This document shows, one piece after another, positions 9,519 through 17,130 of a stretch of DNA of 24,499 bases. Under the pieces are notes generated by a model that saw nothing but the letters and a program-made list of their open reading frames with translations, was not told the DNA's origin and did not search any database. Numbering within the stretch: the first letter of the stretch is position 1; every line of letters begins with the position of its first letter. The translations under genes were made by a program, and so were the position numbers. This stretch comes from an uncultured Muribaculaceae bacterium (GTDB lineage: Bacteria; Bacteroidota; Bacteroidia; Bacteroidales; Muribaculaceae), in assembly GCA_910585275.1 (NCBI GenBank), contig CAJUCW010000046.1:1-24499 (forward strand). The letters run 5' to 3'.

Positions 9519-9785
9519 TGTGTTATTGGTTTTTGTTATTAATTATATTCCTTTATATTAGCTTTTTAAATCACACACTATACATCTTATGTCTCTGCAA
9601 TCCATCCGGTTGCAACGACATCTATAGACCTCGCACAAAATATCTGCCTATTCAATTTTGTGCAATCAAACATGCCGGAGGCATGTACCTACATCCATTA
9701 ATTGCCCAATATATTGAGTCACAACCCTACATCCGGATTCATCAGACTCCTGAGTCTCGACTGCAATCATGCATCGGGCATTGCA
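9519..9785 (-). promoter_or_regulatory. Structured fimbrillin 5' region
   Basis: This 267-nt gap upstream of the fimbrillin gene contains three perfect inverted repeats. They are AGACTC-CT-GAGTCT (9744-9757), CATGCC-GGA-GGCATG (9671-9685) and GCACAAAAT/ATTTTGTGC with a 13-nt loop (9633-9641 and 9655-9663). A near-consensus -7 element, TATTTTG on the minus strand, falls inside the last repeat but lacks a well-placed -33 TTTG. The region is best read as a leader or attenuator that uncouples fimbrillin from the two upstream genes. A separate promoter is possible but unproven. No gene is seen. Confidence 0.45.
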
Positions 9786-11249
9786 TCATTCGAGAGAGAT
9801 ATGCGTAACCTCTTCCACCCGATTCTCACGAATACGTGCGATTTCGTCAAGCACGTTGCGGGCCGCCTCCATGTCGGGGAGCTGCTTCATGAATTCTTCA
9901 GCCTTATCGTAGTCACCCTGCGAAAAAGCAAGCGAACCGCGGGCATAAACCGCTTCGGGAGAATTACCGGAGCGTGAGAGGTATTTCTCCGCCATGGTAT
10001 AATCCTTGCGTTGAAGGGCCGCGTTTGCCGCATTAATATTGGCTACAGGGTTGTCAGGATACATCCGCACTGCAGTCTCATAGACTTCGTTAAACTCGTC
10101 GCTCCCGGGTTTGCATGTTGCTCCGAGAAGGAAAAAGTCGCGGAGCGTGAGCCGGTTGGGACGCGTGCGCATCACTTCCCTGATTTTGTCAATGTCGTCG
10201 AAGCGTTTCACTTCGTAAGTAATGCGGTATTCCGTGTGGCGTAGGGCCGGATAGAAATTATCAAGCATGAACTTATACTCCTTGGGATACCTCCTCTTGA
10301 TGAGAGCCTCCTTCGGGTCGGGGGCCATGTCGGAATCTATCAGCTGCAGAATATCCTCCTTATGGTCGATGTTGGAGTTAACCACAAAGCGGCGCAATCC
10401 TTCCCAGTCTTCCGGTTCATAGTCGGTCGCGATGATGTCGGCGGGGAAATGATAGAGTTGCCTGATATGCTCCTTGAGCGCTTTGGTTCGGCCGATGGCC
10501 AAGTCGGTATTGTGGGAATAAGGGCTTTCCGGTGATGCAAAACCTTTCAGCCATACGCCTGTGATGCGCACATCTTTGTCGTTGAGCACAGTGTCGATGG
10601 TTGACTGTATTTTCAAGAGTTCCTGCGGATTACGGCGATAGTTAGGCTCTATATTGGTCTTATCTACTATAAAATCGATATAAGCCGAACCTTCGAGGCT
10701 CTCCGTAATCGGTCCGGTGTCCTTGGCGTCGAAATAGATTATTTCGGGAATTTCCGGGTTAAGTGTGAAATAGGAAGTGATGGTGTCGGTTTTCTCTTCA
10801 AGCAGACAGTTGGCACATCCGAAGAGCCGTCTGCGCAACAGAAGTTTCGAATTGTCCATCCAGTCGTGGAACGGCACCGTGGCCTCATAACTGTAGTAAT
10901 CCGGACGTTCCGAGGCCTTGAACGATGTTTCGCTGTCGCGCGACAGGCCGGCGCGGTCGTTACGCAGATAGTTTATATATCTCTGACGTCCGTAAACGCC
11001 CACCGAAGGCAACGCTACGGTGTCGCCCTCTGCAGAAACCACAAGCGGTGTGAACACCTGGGCATGGATGCTTTTAACGTCGGTAGGACGCAAATCAAGA
11101 CCCATGTCAAGCACCATGAAGTCGCCGTGGCGACCGAACGAAATGCTGTCAACTCCCACAGGCGCGATTCCGCGAGCCGAGACAGCCGGCGACGCGGCAA
11201 CAATAGCCGCTGCCATAAAACTGATTTTCTTTAAGTTCATAAATCGCAT
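9786..11249 (-). CDS. DUF3868-type protein with OmpA-like and TPR regions
   Basis: This is a fimbrial-locus accessory protein of the DUF3868 type, commonly found with DUF3575 and Mfa1/Mfa2 genes; its biochemical role is not known to me. From the ATG at 11249 it is 487 aa with signal peptide MRFMNLKKISFMAAAIVAAS ending near ASPAVSA. ATGs at 11240 and 11270 are alternatives. Residues about 25-175 form the beta-rich N-terminal domain with a CxxC (GCANC, Cys145/Cys148). Residues about 188-275 carry an OmpA-like signature (VWLKGFASPESPYSHN, then LAIGRTKALKEHI), suggesting peptidoglycan contact. Residues about 380-470 resemble TPR helices (AALQRKDYTMAEKYL, SLAFSQGDYDKAEEF). The gene starts 10 nt after the DUF3575 stop, so the two are almost surely co-transcribed. 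A role in periplasmic assembly or anchoring of the fimbria is inferred. Confidence 0.82.
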   Translation of the reverse strand: MRFMNLKKISFMAAAIVAASPAVSARGIAPVGVDSISFGRHGDFMVLDMGLDLRPTDVKSIHAQVFTPLVVSAEGDTVALPSVGVYGRQRYINYLRNDRAGLSRDSETSFKASERPDYYSYEATVPFHDWMDNSKLLLRRRLFGCANCLLEEKTDTITSYFTLNPEIPEIIYFDAKDTGPITESLEGSAYIDFIVDKTNIEPNYRRNPQELLKIQSTIDTVLNDKDVRITGVWLKGFASPESPYSHNTDLAIGRTKALKEHIRQLYHFPADIIATDYEPEDWEGLRRFVVNSNIDHKEDILQLIDSDMAPDPKEALIKRRYPKEYKFMLDNFYPALRHTEYRITYEVKRFDDIDKIREVMRTRPNRLTLRDFFLLGATCKPGSDEFNEVYETAVRMYPDNPVANINAANAALQRKDYTMAEKYLSRSGNSPEAVYARGSLAFSQGDYDKAEEFMKQLPDMEAARNVLDEIARIRENRVEEVTHISLE

Positions 11250-11259
11250 CTTGTAGGTT

Positions 11260-11844
11260 TCAAAAAACATAAACTAAATTCACGGCGAGCTTCGTGGGGC
11301 CGAAATAATTATGAGGCTTGTTTTCTTCTATCTTCTTTCCGCAACCTGTGCATCTGAAGCGGTCGAAGCGGGTGTAAGTCCAGCCGAGGCCGATTTCTGC
11401 TTCTATGTTCCAATGCTCGCTAAGAACCCAATCGTAACCGTAGGCCACGCCGGCACCTACAAACCAACCCTGGTAGCGGGTGTCTTTGAGTTTTCGAAAG
11501 TCGGTGCCAAGCATGGAGAAGCCGAGGTCGAACCCGCCTATGTTATATTGACCGCCAAGGAGATGGGCGCCTACAAAGTGACCCGAGAATCGGTCGCAAA
11601 ACCAATAGCGGGCTTCTGGCTGCACCGCCCAATGGCGCCATTGACGCTCGTGCGACAGTTTCCAGAGGTTAAACTGTCCGGAAATATCGAGGGTCCATTT
11701 TGGAGCCACTCCGATTTCAAATGCCGCGTTAGGATTCAGGAAGCCGTCGCTGAGAAGGTTGGTCTTCAATGCGGCTTTCTGTGCGCCGGCCGGCAGAATT
11801 GCGGCCAATAGCAGCAAGGGTATGGTAAATAGTTTCCTTTTCAT
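11260..11844 (-). CDS. DUF3575 outer-membrane protein of fimbrial locus
   Basis: This is the first gene of the fimbrial operon. I set the start at ATG 11844, giving MKRKLFTIPLLLLAAILPAG and cleavage after GAQ; a longer in-frame start adds a Pro/Phe-rich stretch before the signal and is rejected. The mature part (about 172 aa) shows alternating amphipathic strands typical of a small outer-membrane beta-barrel: KAALKTNLLSD, WTLDISGQFNLW, VQPEARYWF, GHFVGAHLLGGQY, WFVGAGVAYGYDWVL, WNIEAEIGLGWTYT. It ends in FGPTKLAVNLVYVF with a terminal Phe, a usual barrel signature. An extracellular loop has CTGCGKK. The protein fits DUF3575, which often precedes DUF3868 in Bacteroidales fimbrial loci. A role as outer-membrane assembly factor is inferred from the conserved pairing only. 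Confidence 0.85.
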   Translation of the reverse strand: MKRKLFTIPLLLLAAILPAGAQKAALKTNLLSDGFLNPNAAFEIGVAPKWTLDISGQFNLWKLSHERQWRHWAVQPEARYWFCDRFSGHFVGAHLLGGQYNIGGFDLGFSMLGTDFRKLKDTRYQGWFVGAGVAYGYDWVLSEHWNIEAEIGLGWTYTRFDRFRCTGCGKKIEENKPHNYFGPTKLAVNLVYVF

Positions 11845-12128
11845 ATTTTTGTCAGGTGGTCGGAAAAAGAAAAACGGAAGCCGAGGAATAGGCACAAACA
11901 ATATCGACCGACAATCCTAAGATTGTCGGCTGATTTTGAAAATAATATCTAAGTTTCTGATTATTAACCCAATAAATTGGGGGGGGTAATTCTAAAATTT
12001 ATCCCCGCCGTCCGTGATGCTATGGCCGTAGTCCGTTTATAATCCATAATAGTCAAAGGCTGTTATTGCCAAGAAGCTGTTGTTGTTGTTTTGCCCTTAA
12101 CGTTTTCTAATTAGGGCTCACTGCTTTA
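11845..12128 (-). promoter_or_regulatory. Fimbrial operon leader with G8 tract and hairpin
   Basis: This is the predicted 5' leader of about 285 nt between the operon promoter and the DUF3575 start. It contains a run of eight G (11979-11986; C8 in the transcript). A perfect 9-bp hairpin, CCGACAATC-CTAA-GATTGTCGG (11908-11929), lies about 64 nt before the ATG. Near the start of the transcript, GCCCTAA can pair with TTAAGGGC with one bulge. The leader shows no open frame of interest. Homopolymeric runs of this length are known slippage hotspots, so the tract may tune expression. Confidence 0.5.
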
Positions 12129-12134
12129 ATTGTG

Positions 12135-12166
12135 CAAAGTTAATACGATATTTTTACACAACCAAA
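12135..12166 (-). promoter_or_regulatory. Fimbrial operon promoter (Bacteroidetes type)
   Basis: On the minus strand the -7 element TAACTTTG (12135-12142) matches TAnnTTTG exactly, and a TTTG -33 element (12163-12166) lies 20 nt upstream. Transcription would start near 12128 and run into the DUF3575 leader. I looked for inverted repeats flanking this promoter that would make it invertible and saw none. Confidence 0.7.
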
Positions 12167-12298
12167 TTTTTTTAGCAAAATAATCAATCCAAACTATTTT
12201 TTGTAATTATCCAACTGTTCTACAACCTATTTCTCCATCGAAAACCGCCTCCACCAATCACAACCATCCTCAAACCGTAACAACCAAATTCTTATACT

Positions 12299-12530
12299 CC
12301 AACCAGAACAACCAAGGACAACCATCCTCCAACCAGAACAACCAAGAACAACCAGATGGTGTTTTTATTCCTCCTGTTATAAAACTGTATCAAAAATTTC
12401 TGGTTGTTCTGGTTGGATGTATGCTCTGGTTGTCCTGGTTGTCCTGGTTGTCCTGGTTGGATGTATGTTGGATGTATGCTCTGGTTGTCCTTGGTTGTTC
12501 TGGTTGGAGGACGATGTTGACCTGGTTGGA
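12299..12530. repeat. Hairpin minisatellite element, copy 2
   Basis: This copy has the same plan and orientation as the element at 1-200. The AC-rich left arm (12299-12355) begins with a 26-bp sequence whose exact reverse complement stands at 12482-12507. The core (12356-12399) is identical to copy 1, and the total identity block is 12348-12406. The right arm has three tandem TGGTTGTCC units (12427-12453) and a tandem TTGGATGTATG pair (12457-12478). Degenerate AACCA-type units continue left to about 12246. The element stops only a few bases beyond the GH51 stop codon, so GH51 mRNA would read straight into it. Function unknown. Confidence 0.85.
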
Positions 12531-12537
12531 ATATGAA

Positions 12538-15500
12538 TCAGCGGCGGATTTTTGCGGTTCTGCCGTTTTCGGTGATTATATAGATGCCGGAGGTGAGGCG
12601 CCCGAGACCGGCGTAGCTGCCAATGAGGCTTCCGCCGAGGTCATAAATCTTAGCTTCGGGCGAGAATTCATAGACGGCATCCTTTATTTCCATGATTCCT
12701 GTCTGCTCGGTCGGAACCTTGAAAAGGCGCACGTTGTCGAAGCAGAACCAGTCGGAATCGCAAATTTTAGACTTGCTGAACGAGATGGTCATTTCGCCGT
12801 TTTCTACGTATGCTATAAGATAGTTGGCGAAATTGTCGCCGCTCTCCGAGAACACCGCGTGGGCTTCCGACATAGTGTTGGGCGCCCCCCACCAATAGCC
12901 GTCATGCACTTCCGACATCAACGACACCACCGGTTTCTCCATATCGTTCACGGAGAAACGGGCAAGCAACTCCTCGCTGCCATCGGCGTGACGCTGATGT
13001 GCATCGGGATGGTTGCCGTTGCGGTAATAACCCTGCGCATATACCAGGTACCAACCGTCGGCCAGACCGCCTACCGTCTGCGAGATATTGAAGCCGGCAT
13101 TGAAAATTTCGGCTACATGTTCGTTTACTACAGGATTGCCGCTCCAACCTTCGTTATTGCCGTTTTTCTCAAAATGAGGGTTCACAAGCTTGTCGGTCAT
13201 CTCTTCCGAAAGCCCCATCACTCCCTTGTAATACTGATTCAAAGCTTTTTCCAAAACAGGAATCGCCGCAGCTATCCCGGTTTCGTCGCCCGATTTCAGT
13301 TCTACATCGGCGGCATCCAAAGAATTGCGCAAGGCATCGTAGCCCTCCACATCCTCGAAAGCCACCGTGCGTCCTTCAGCTATAATATCGCGCAACGTCA
13401 CGGCTATGCCGGCCTCCTCCACGTTGGCAAGTACCCTCGGAGTCGTGCTGAACACAAACTCCGGGATATCCATCGGCAAAGCGGCAGGCTTTCCTTTAAC
13501 CCTGATCACCGTAAGGGAATATGGTTCGAACGTATATTCAAGGTTGTCGCTCACGCCGGAAATAACGGACTTAACGGGAACTATCTGCTCCGGAGTGCTG
13601 AACGAGTTCTCGTCCCAGAGCGTGGCGGACTGCATTGTCTCCATAGTGCCTTCCGAAGCCAATCCTTCGGCGTTAATATTCAAAACCAAGGGGAGCGGTT
13701 CGCCTTCGGCATTGACCACTTTCACTACGATTTCCCCTGCAGCTTCGTCGTAGCCCGCATGGGCGGCGAGGCGCCCCGTAGTCTCCTTTCCGAAATCATA
13801 TTCGCCGTAAAGCTCTCCGTCGATATAACCCTCGACCTTGCCGTTATGGCAGACGACTTTCAGATTGTACCATTTGCCGTTTTCTATCTTAAACGATTTA
13901 CGGTCTGAAATCACGGTGCCAGTGCCGCCGTTGACATCCTCGAAAGCCACACCTGTGTTGCCCCAGCCGCCTACGTTGAACTGGTAATAATGGTCCCAGT
14001 CCGTGTCGTTGCATCCGAAGGTCAGCAAGAATCCCTCGGCCCCCGATCTTTTCATAGCCTCCACCTCTATCACACAGTCGCGGAACGCCAGTCGGTTCAT
14101 AAGGGTTATGCACCGCGTGAGGCCACCGTTGCTTTGCGTCATCACGCCTTCGGCTCCGGCCGACCAGGTGCCTTGCATGTCGGTCCATTCATTGCGTCCG
14201 GATTCAAAATCGGCGGCATACAACACATTGCCGTCATGGTCGCTCACCTTGAAATTTCGGAAATCGGCGGCGGTTGACCACGTTCCTATGCCAGCCCTTC
14301 CGTCGTAAGCCACTGATGCCCTGTCAGTATGAAGCGAACTTTCTATATTGTAGGTCGTAAGGTTCTCGGCGAAAAGTTTCTGTGTGTAATAGGAAGCGCG
14401 TCCGAACACCTCTCCCGAATGCTGCCAGATAAGGTTGCAAGCCCAGTTCGGTGCGTTGTCGTTGGTAATCAGAGGGGCGTATGAAGCCATCTTCACGAGG
14501 TCGGAATTCCGCTCCATGCTCATCATGAACACCGCTTCGGAAAGCGCCGCGTCCATATTCCCTTTGCCCACGTTGACGTTTGTGGCGTATTCACCCACAT
14601 ATATTTCATAATGTCCGCGCGGGGTGTTGTCGAATATCTTCCGGTTGTTGTAGAAGAAATCGGGGGTCACGTACCAGTGCGGGTCAATCATGTCGGTGCG
14701 CACGTTAAACTCCTCGGCATGGTCAATCCCCATCGTGTTGAGGAACGTCAGCTGCGGATATTCCGCCTTCAGTTTCTCGTAGATATATTTATAGTTGGCG
14801 TCGTAACGGGCCGTGAAATTCTCATTGCCTATTTCCACATATTTCAGAGGGAACGGCTCGGGATGCCCCGCTTCGGCGCGGCGTGCCGCCCATTCGTTGG
14901 TGGCTGGGTCGCCGATGGCGTATTCTATGGCGTCGCGGATGTCTTCATAATATGGCTCCACGGCATCGCCCGACACGAATTCGCCTCCCCACCCTATGCA
15001 GGAAAGTCCGGCGTTGCCTACAAACATGCAATCCATCCCGGTGTCTTCGCAAAACTGCAAAATCTCGTGGTAGCCCATACCCCACGTGGAGCGGTAGCCC
15101 CAGAGGTCATATTCGCCGGGACGTGTCATGGGGTCGCCAAGGGTCTCTTTCCATCTCACCCTGTTGCCGAGCACTATCCCCTCCACTATGCAACCTCCGG
15201 GCCAACGCATGAAACTCGGCTTGAGGTCAACGAGAAATTGCGCTATGTCGGGACGCATTCCGTTCTTGCGGCCCATGAACGTATTTTGCGGGAAAAGAGA
15301 CACATAATCGGCATATACCGTGCCGTCGCCCGAAAACACGAGGGCGAAATTGCCGTCGTTCACGCTTTCCGATGCCGTGAGCACTCCCTTATATTCCTTC
15401 CACTCGCCCGATGCATCCACATCGAATTCCTTTTCGGCAATCACCTTTCGGCAGTCGGCGTCATATACCACAGCTTTCACCTTCCCATCATAATCTTTTG

Positions 15501-16038
15501 TGTTCAGATAGAAACGGAGGTCGTAGGAGGCACCCTTTTCCACGGCGACGCCCCAATAACCCGTGTTGATCAGGCGCACCGACGAGGAAGCGGCGGAATT
15601 GCCGATTGTGAGGCGCATGGCGTTGGGGGTGGCTTCATGCAGCGGTTTGTCGGGGGTTTCCACGTCATGGGTTACGTCGCATCGCTCGCTGTCTATCCGC
15701 CAACCGGTCATCTTCTTGACATCGAAATTCCAGTCCCAGTCAAGTTGGCGTGAAGTCAACGTGTTGTATTCCGTAAAACGGTCGGTTTGTATCTTGTTAG
15801 TGCCGTTCAATCGGAAACCTCCGGGGATGGTCTGCTCCTCAAACCCTCGGTTCTGGATAAGTTCGGCATAAAGTCCGCCGTCGCCCGAATGGTTGATTTC
15901 CTCGAAAAAGATTCCATACATATCCTTGTTGATATCATGCCCTTTACGGGCGGCATCGATAAACAAGGTTCCCTGCGCCGCACCGGGAAAGGCGGCAGCC
16001 ACGGCGGCCCCTGCCGCCAAATATCTCAAAAGTCTCAT
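12538..16038 (-). CDS. Secreted GH51 alpha-L-arabinofuranosidase, multidomain
   Basis: It would release terminal alpha-L-arabinofuranose from arabinan, arabinoxylan or pectin side chains. At 1166 aa it is far longer than bare GH51 enzymes. A Sec signal (residues 1-22, ending GAAQG) without lipobox is followed by the first part of the catalytic domain (YGIFFEEINHSGDGG, 41-55), an inserted CBM4/9-like sandwich (about 70-250) and the main barrel (MRWPGG, 277-282). The acid/base is Glu406 in IGNEN and the nucleophile is Glu483 in YVGEY. A LamG/3-keto-disaccharide-hydrolase-like domain (about 585-755) is inserted before the GH51 C-terminal sandwich (about 760-850). A second binding-type domain (about 950-1107, ending DWFCFDNVRLFK) precedes a 45-residue tail with IYDLGGSLIG and SGIYII, like a Por secretion (type IX) signal. 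Its stop abuts the repeat element. Confidence 0.9.
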   Translation of the reverse strand: MRLLRYLAAGAAVAAAFPGAAQGTLFIDAARKGHDINKDMYGIFFEEINHSGDGGLYAELIQNRGFEEQTIPGGFRLNGTNKIQTDRFTEYNTLTSRQLDWDWNFDVKKMTGWRIDSERCDVTHDVETPDKPLHEATPNAMRLTIGNSAASSSVRLINTGYWGVAVEKGASYDLRFYLNTKDYDGKVKAVVYDADCRKVIAEKEFDVDASGEWKEYKGVLTASESVNDGNFALVFSGDGTVYADYVSLFPQNTFMGRKNGMRPDIAQFLVDLKPSFMRWPGGCIVEGIVLGNRVRWKETLGDPMTRPGEYDLWGYRSTWGMGYHEILQFCEDTGMDCMFVGNAGLSCIGWGGEFVSGDAVEPYYEDIRDAIEYAIGDPATNEWAARRAEAGHPEPFPLKYVEIGNENFTARYDANYKYIYEKLKAEYPQLTFLNTMGIDHAEEFNVRTDMIDPHWYVTPDFFYNNRKIFDNTPRGHYEIYVGEYATNVNVGKGNMDAALSEAVFMMSMERNSDLVKMASYAPLITNDNAPNWACNLIWQHSGEVFGRASYYTQKLFAENLTTYNIESSLHTDRASVAYDGRAGIGTWSTAADFRNFKVSDHDGNVLYAADFESGRNEWTDMQGTWSAGAEGVMTQSNGGLTRCITLMNRLAFRDCVIEVEAMKRSGAEGFLLTFGCNDTDWDHYYQFNVGGWGNTGVAFEDVNGGTGTVISDRKSFKIENGKWYNLKVVCHNGKVEGYIDGELYGEYDFGKETTGRLAAHAGYDEAAGEIVVKVVNAEGEPLPLVLNINAEGLASEGTMETMQSATLWDENSFSTPEQIVPVKSVISGVSDNLEYTFEPYSLTVIRVKGKPAALPMDIPEFVFSTTPRVLANVEEAGIAVTLRDIIAEGRTVAFEDVEGYDALRNSLDAADVELKSGDETGIAAAIPVLEKALNQYYKGVMGLSEEMTDKLVNPHFEKNGNNEGWSGNPVVNEHVAEIFNAGFNISQTVGGLADGWYLVYAQGYYRNGNHPDAHQRHADGSEELLARFSVNDMEKPVVSLMSEVHDGYWWGAPNTMSEAHAVFSESGDNFANYLIAYVENGEMTISFSKSKICDSDWFCFDNVRLFKVPTEQTGIMEIKDAVYEFSPEAKIYDLGGSLIGSYAGLGRLTSGIYIITENGRTAKIRR

Positions 16039-16069
16039 GGTTTTAGACAGTTAATTCTCTATTACTCCG

Positions 16070-16077
16070 CAAAATTA
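16070..16077 (-). promoter_or_regulatory. Probable -7 box for the GH51 gene
   Basis: TAATTTTG on the minus strand matches TAnnTTTG and lies 31 nt before the GH51 ATG. No good TTTG is seen at the -33 position, so the call rests on the -7 box and location. The rest of the divergent gap 16039-16270 is AT-rich; I saw no clear box for the plus-strand SDR gene. Confidence 0.45.
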
Positions 16078-16270
16078 ATTAAAAAAATGCCAACATTTAA
16101 CCCTAACTGGAAAATTTTTACCACTTATGGCTAAATGTCCAACCACCCCATTCCCTCAAATCGAGAATCTGACGACGGCGTCAAATAAAACATCCGGGAT
16201 TTCCGTTAAAGTATGAGACAGTCTATTCTTTCCTCAAATCAAAATATTCCATATTTTTACGAATTCTGCT

Positions 16271-17083
16271 ATGAACGAACTTTTTTCAGTTAAAGATAAG
16301 GTGGTGGTAATCACCGGCGGCACAGGCGTGCTCGGTGCCTGCATAGGGAAATACCTTGCCAACGAGGGCGCGAAAGTGGTGCTCCTGGGGCGCCGCAAGG
16401 AAGAGGGCGACAAACTTGTGGATGAAATCACTGCCGCCGGGGGCGAAGCGATGTTCCTCGTGACAGATGTTATGAACCCCGAAACAGTACAGGCAAACTG
16501 CGACGAAATCCTCGCCCGCTACGGCAAGGTCGATGCGCTCCTCAACGCCGCCGGCGGAAACATGCCAGGAGCAACTATCGCACCTACCGGCACAATATTC
16601 GACATCAAGGTGGAAGACTTCGAGCGTGTGCTCAACGTCAACCTCACCGGCACAGTAATCCCGACCCAGATTTTCCTGCGCCCCATGGTGGAGGCCGGAG
16701 CTGGTTCAATCATCAACTTCTCTTCCATGGCTGCGTTCCGCCCCATGACCCGCGTGCTCGGATATGCCGCAGCAAAAGCCGGCATCAGCAACTTCACCGC
16801 TTTCATGGCAAACGAAGTAGCCACGAAGTTCACGTCAAACATACGCGTCAACGCCATAGCCCCCGGCTTCTTCCTCACCAACCAGAACCGGGCACTCCTC
16901 ACCAACCCCGACGGCTCGCTCACCGAACGCGGCCAGGACGTTATCCGCCAGACCCCGTTCAAGCGTTTCGGACGTCCCGAAGAACTCTGCGGCACAATCC
17001 AATACCTCATCAGCGATGCAGCCTCGTTCGTAACCGGCACCGTCGCCGTGGTTGACGGCGGCTTCAACGCATTCGCAATGTAA
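16271..17083 (+). CDS. SDR oxidoreductase, D-mannonate/fructuronate type
   Basis: This is a classical NAD(P)-dependent short-chain dehydrogenase of 270 aa. Visible motifs are the cofactor-binding TGGTGVLG (15-22), NAAG (92-95), catalytic Ser151/Ser152 in FSSMAAF, and Tyr165/Lys169 in YAAAK. The late loop PGFFLTNQNRALL (199-211) and TPFKRFGRPEEL resemble Bacteroidetes enzymes annotated as D-mannonate oxidoreductase, which interconvert D-fructuronate and D-mannonate in hexuronate breakdown. That substrate is inferred from similarity and from the neighbouring plant-polysaccharide GH51 gene; other sugar-acid or polyol substrates are possible. The gene diverges from GH51 and lies 47 nt before purT with no terminator between, so the two may be co-transcribed. 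Confidence 0.8.
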   Translation: MNELFSVKDKVVVITGGTGVLGACIGKYLANEGAKVVLLGRRKEEGDKLVDEITAAGGEAMFLVTDVMNPETVQANCDEILARYGKVDALLNAAGGNMPGATIAPTGTIFDIKVEDFERVLNVNLTGTVIPTQIFLRPMVEAGAGSIINFSSMAAFRPMTRVLGYAAAKAGISNFTAFMANEVATKFTSNIRVNAIAPGFFLTNQNRALLTNPDGSLTERGQDVIRQTPFKRFGRPEELCGTIQYLISDAASFVTGTVAVVDGGFNAFAM

Positions 17084-17130
17084 AAACACAACACACTCCC
17101 ATAAAACACAGAAACCAACACTACACAGAA

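Noticed and set aside
12135..12166. Invertible promoter controlling the fimbrial operon
   Set aside because: Such switches are known in Bacteroidales, so I looked for inverted repeats flanking the promoter. None of useful length was found between 11902 and 12290, and no invertase gene is in the window.
1..12530. Composite transposon or insertion sequence
   Set aside because: Although direct repeats flank the locus, there is no transposase, integrase or typical terminal inverted repeat with target duplication in the window.
12421..13908. 495-aa plus-strand open frame beginning in the repeat (Leu/Trp-rich start)
   Set aside because: It begins in the 9-bp minisatellite, whose period keeps frames open, and continues antisense to the GH51 gene, which has full domain support. 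No domains were seen in it.
14611..15753. 380-aa plus-strand open frame
   Set aside because: It is antisense to the GH51 catalytic domain and an artefact of GC-rich codon use.
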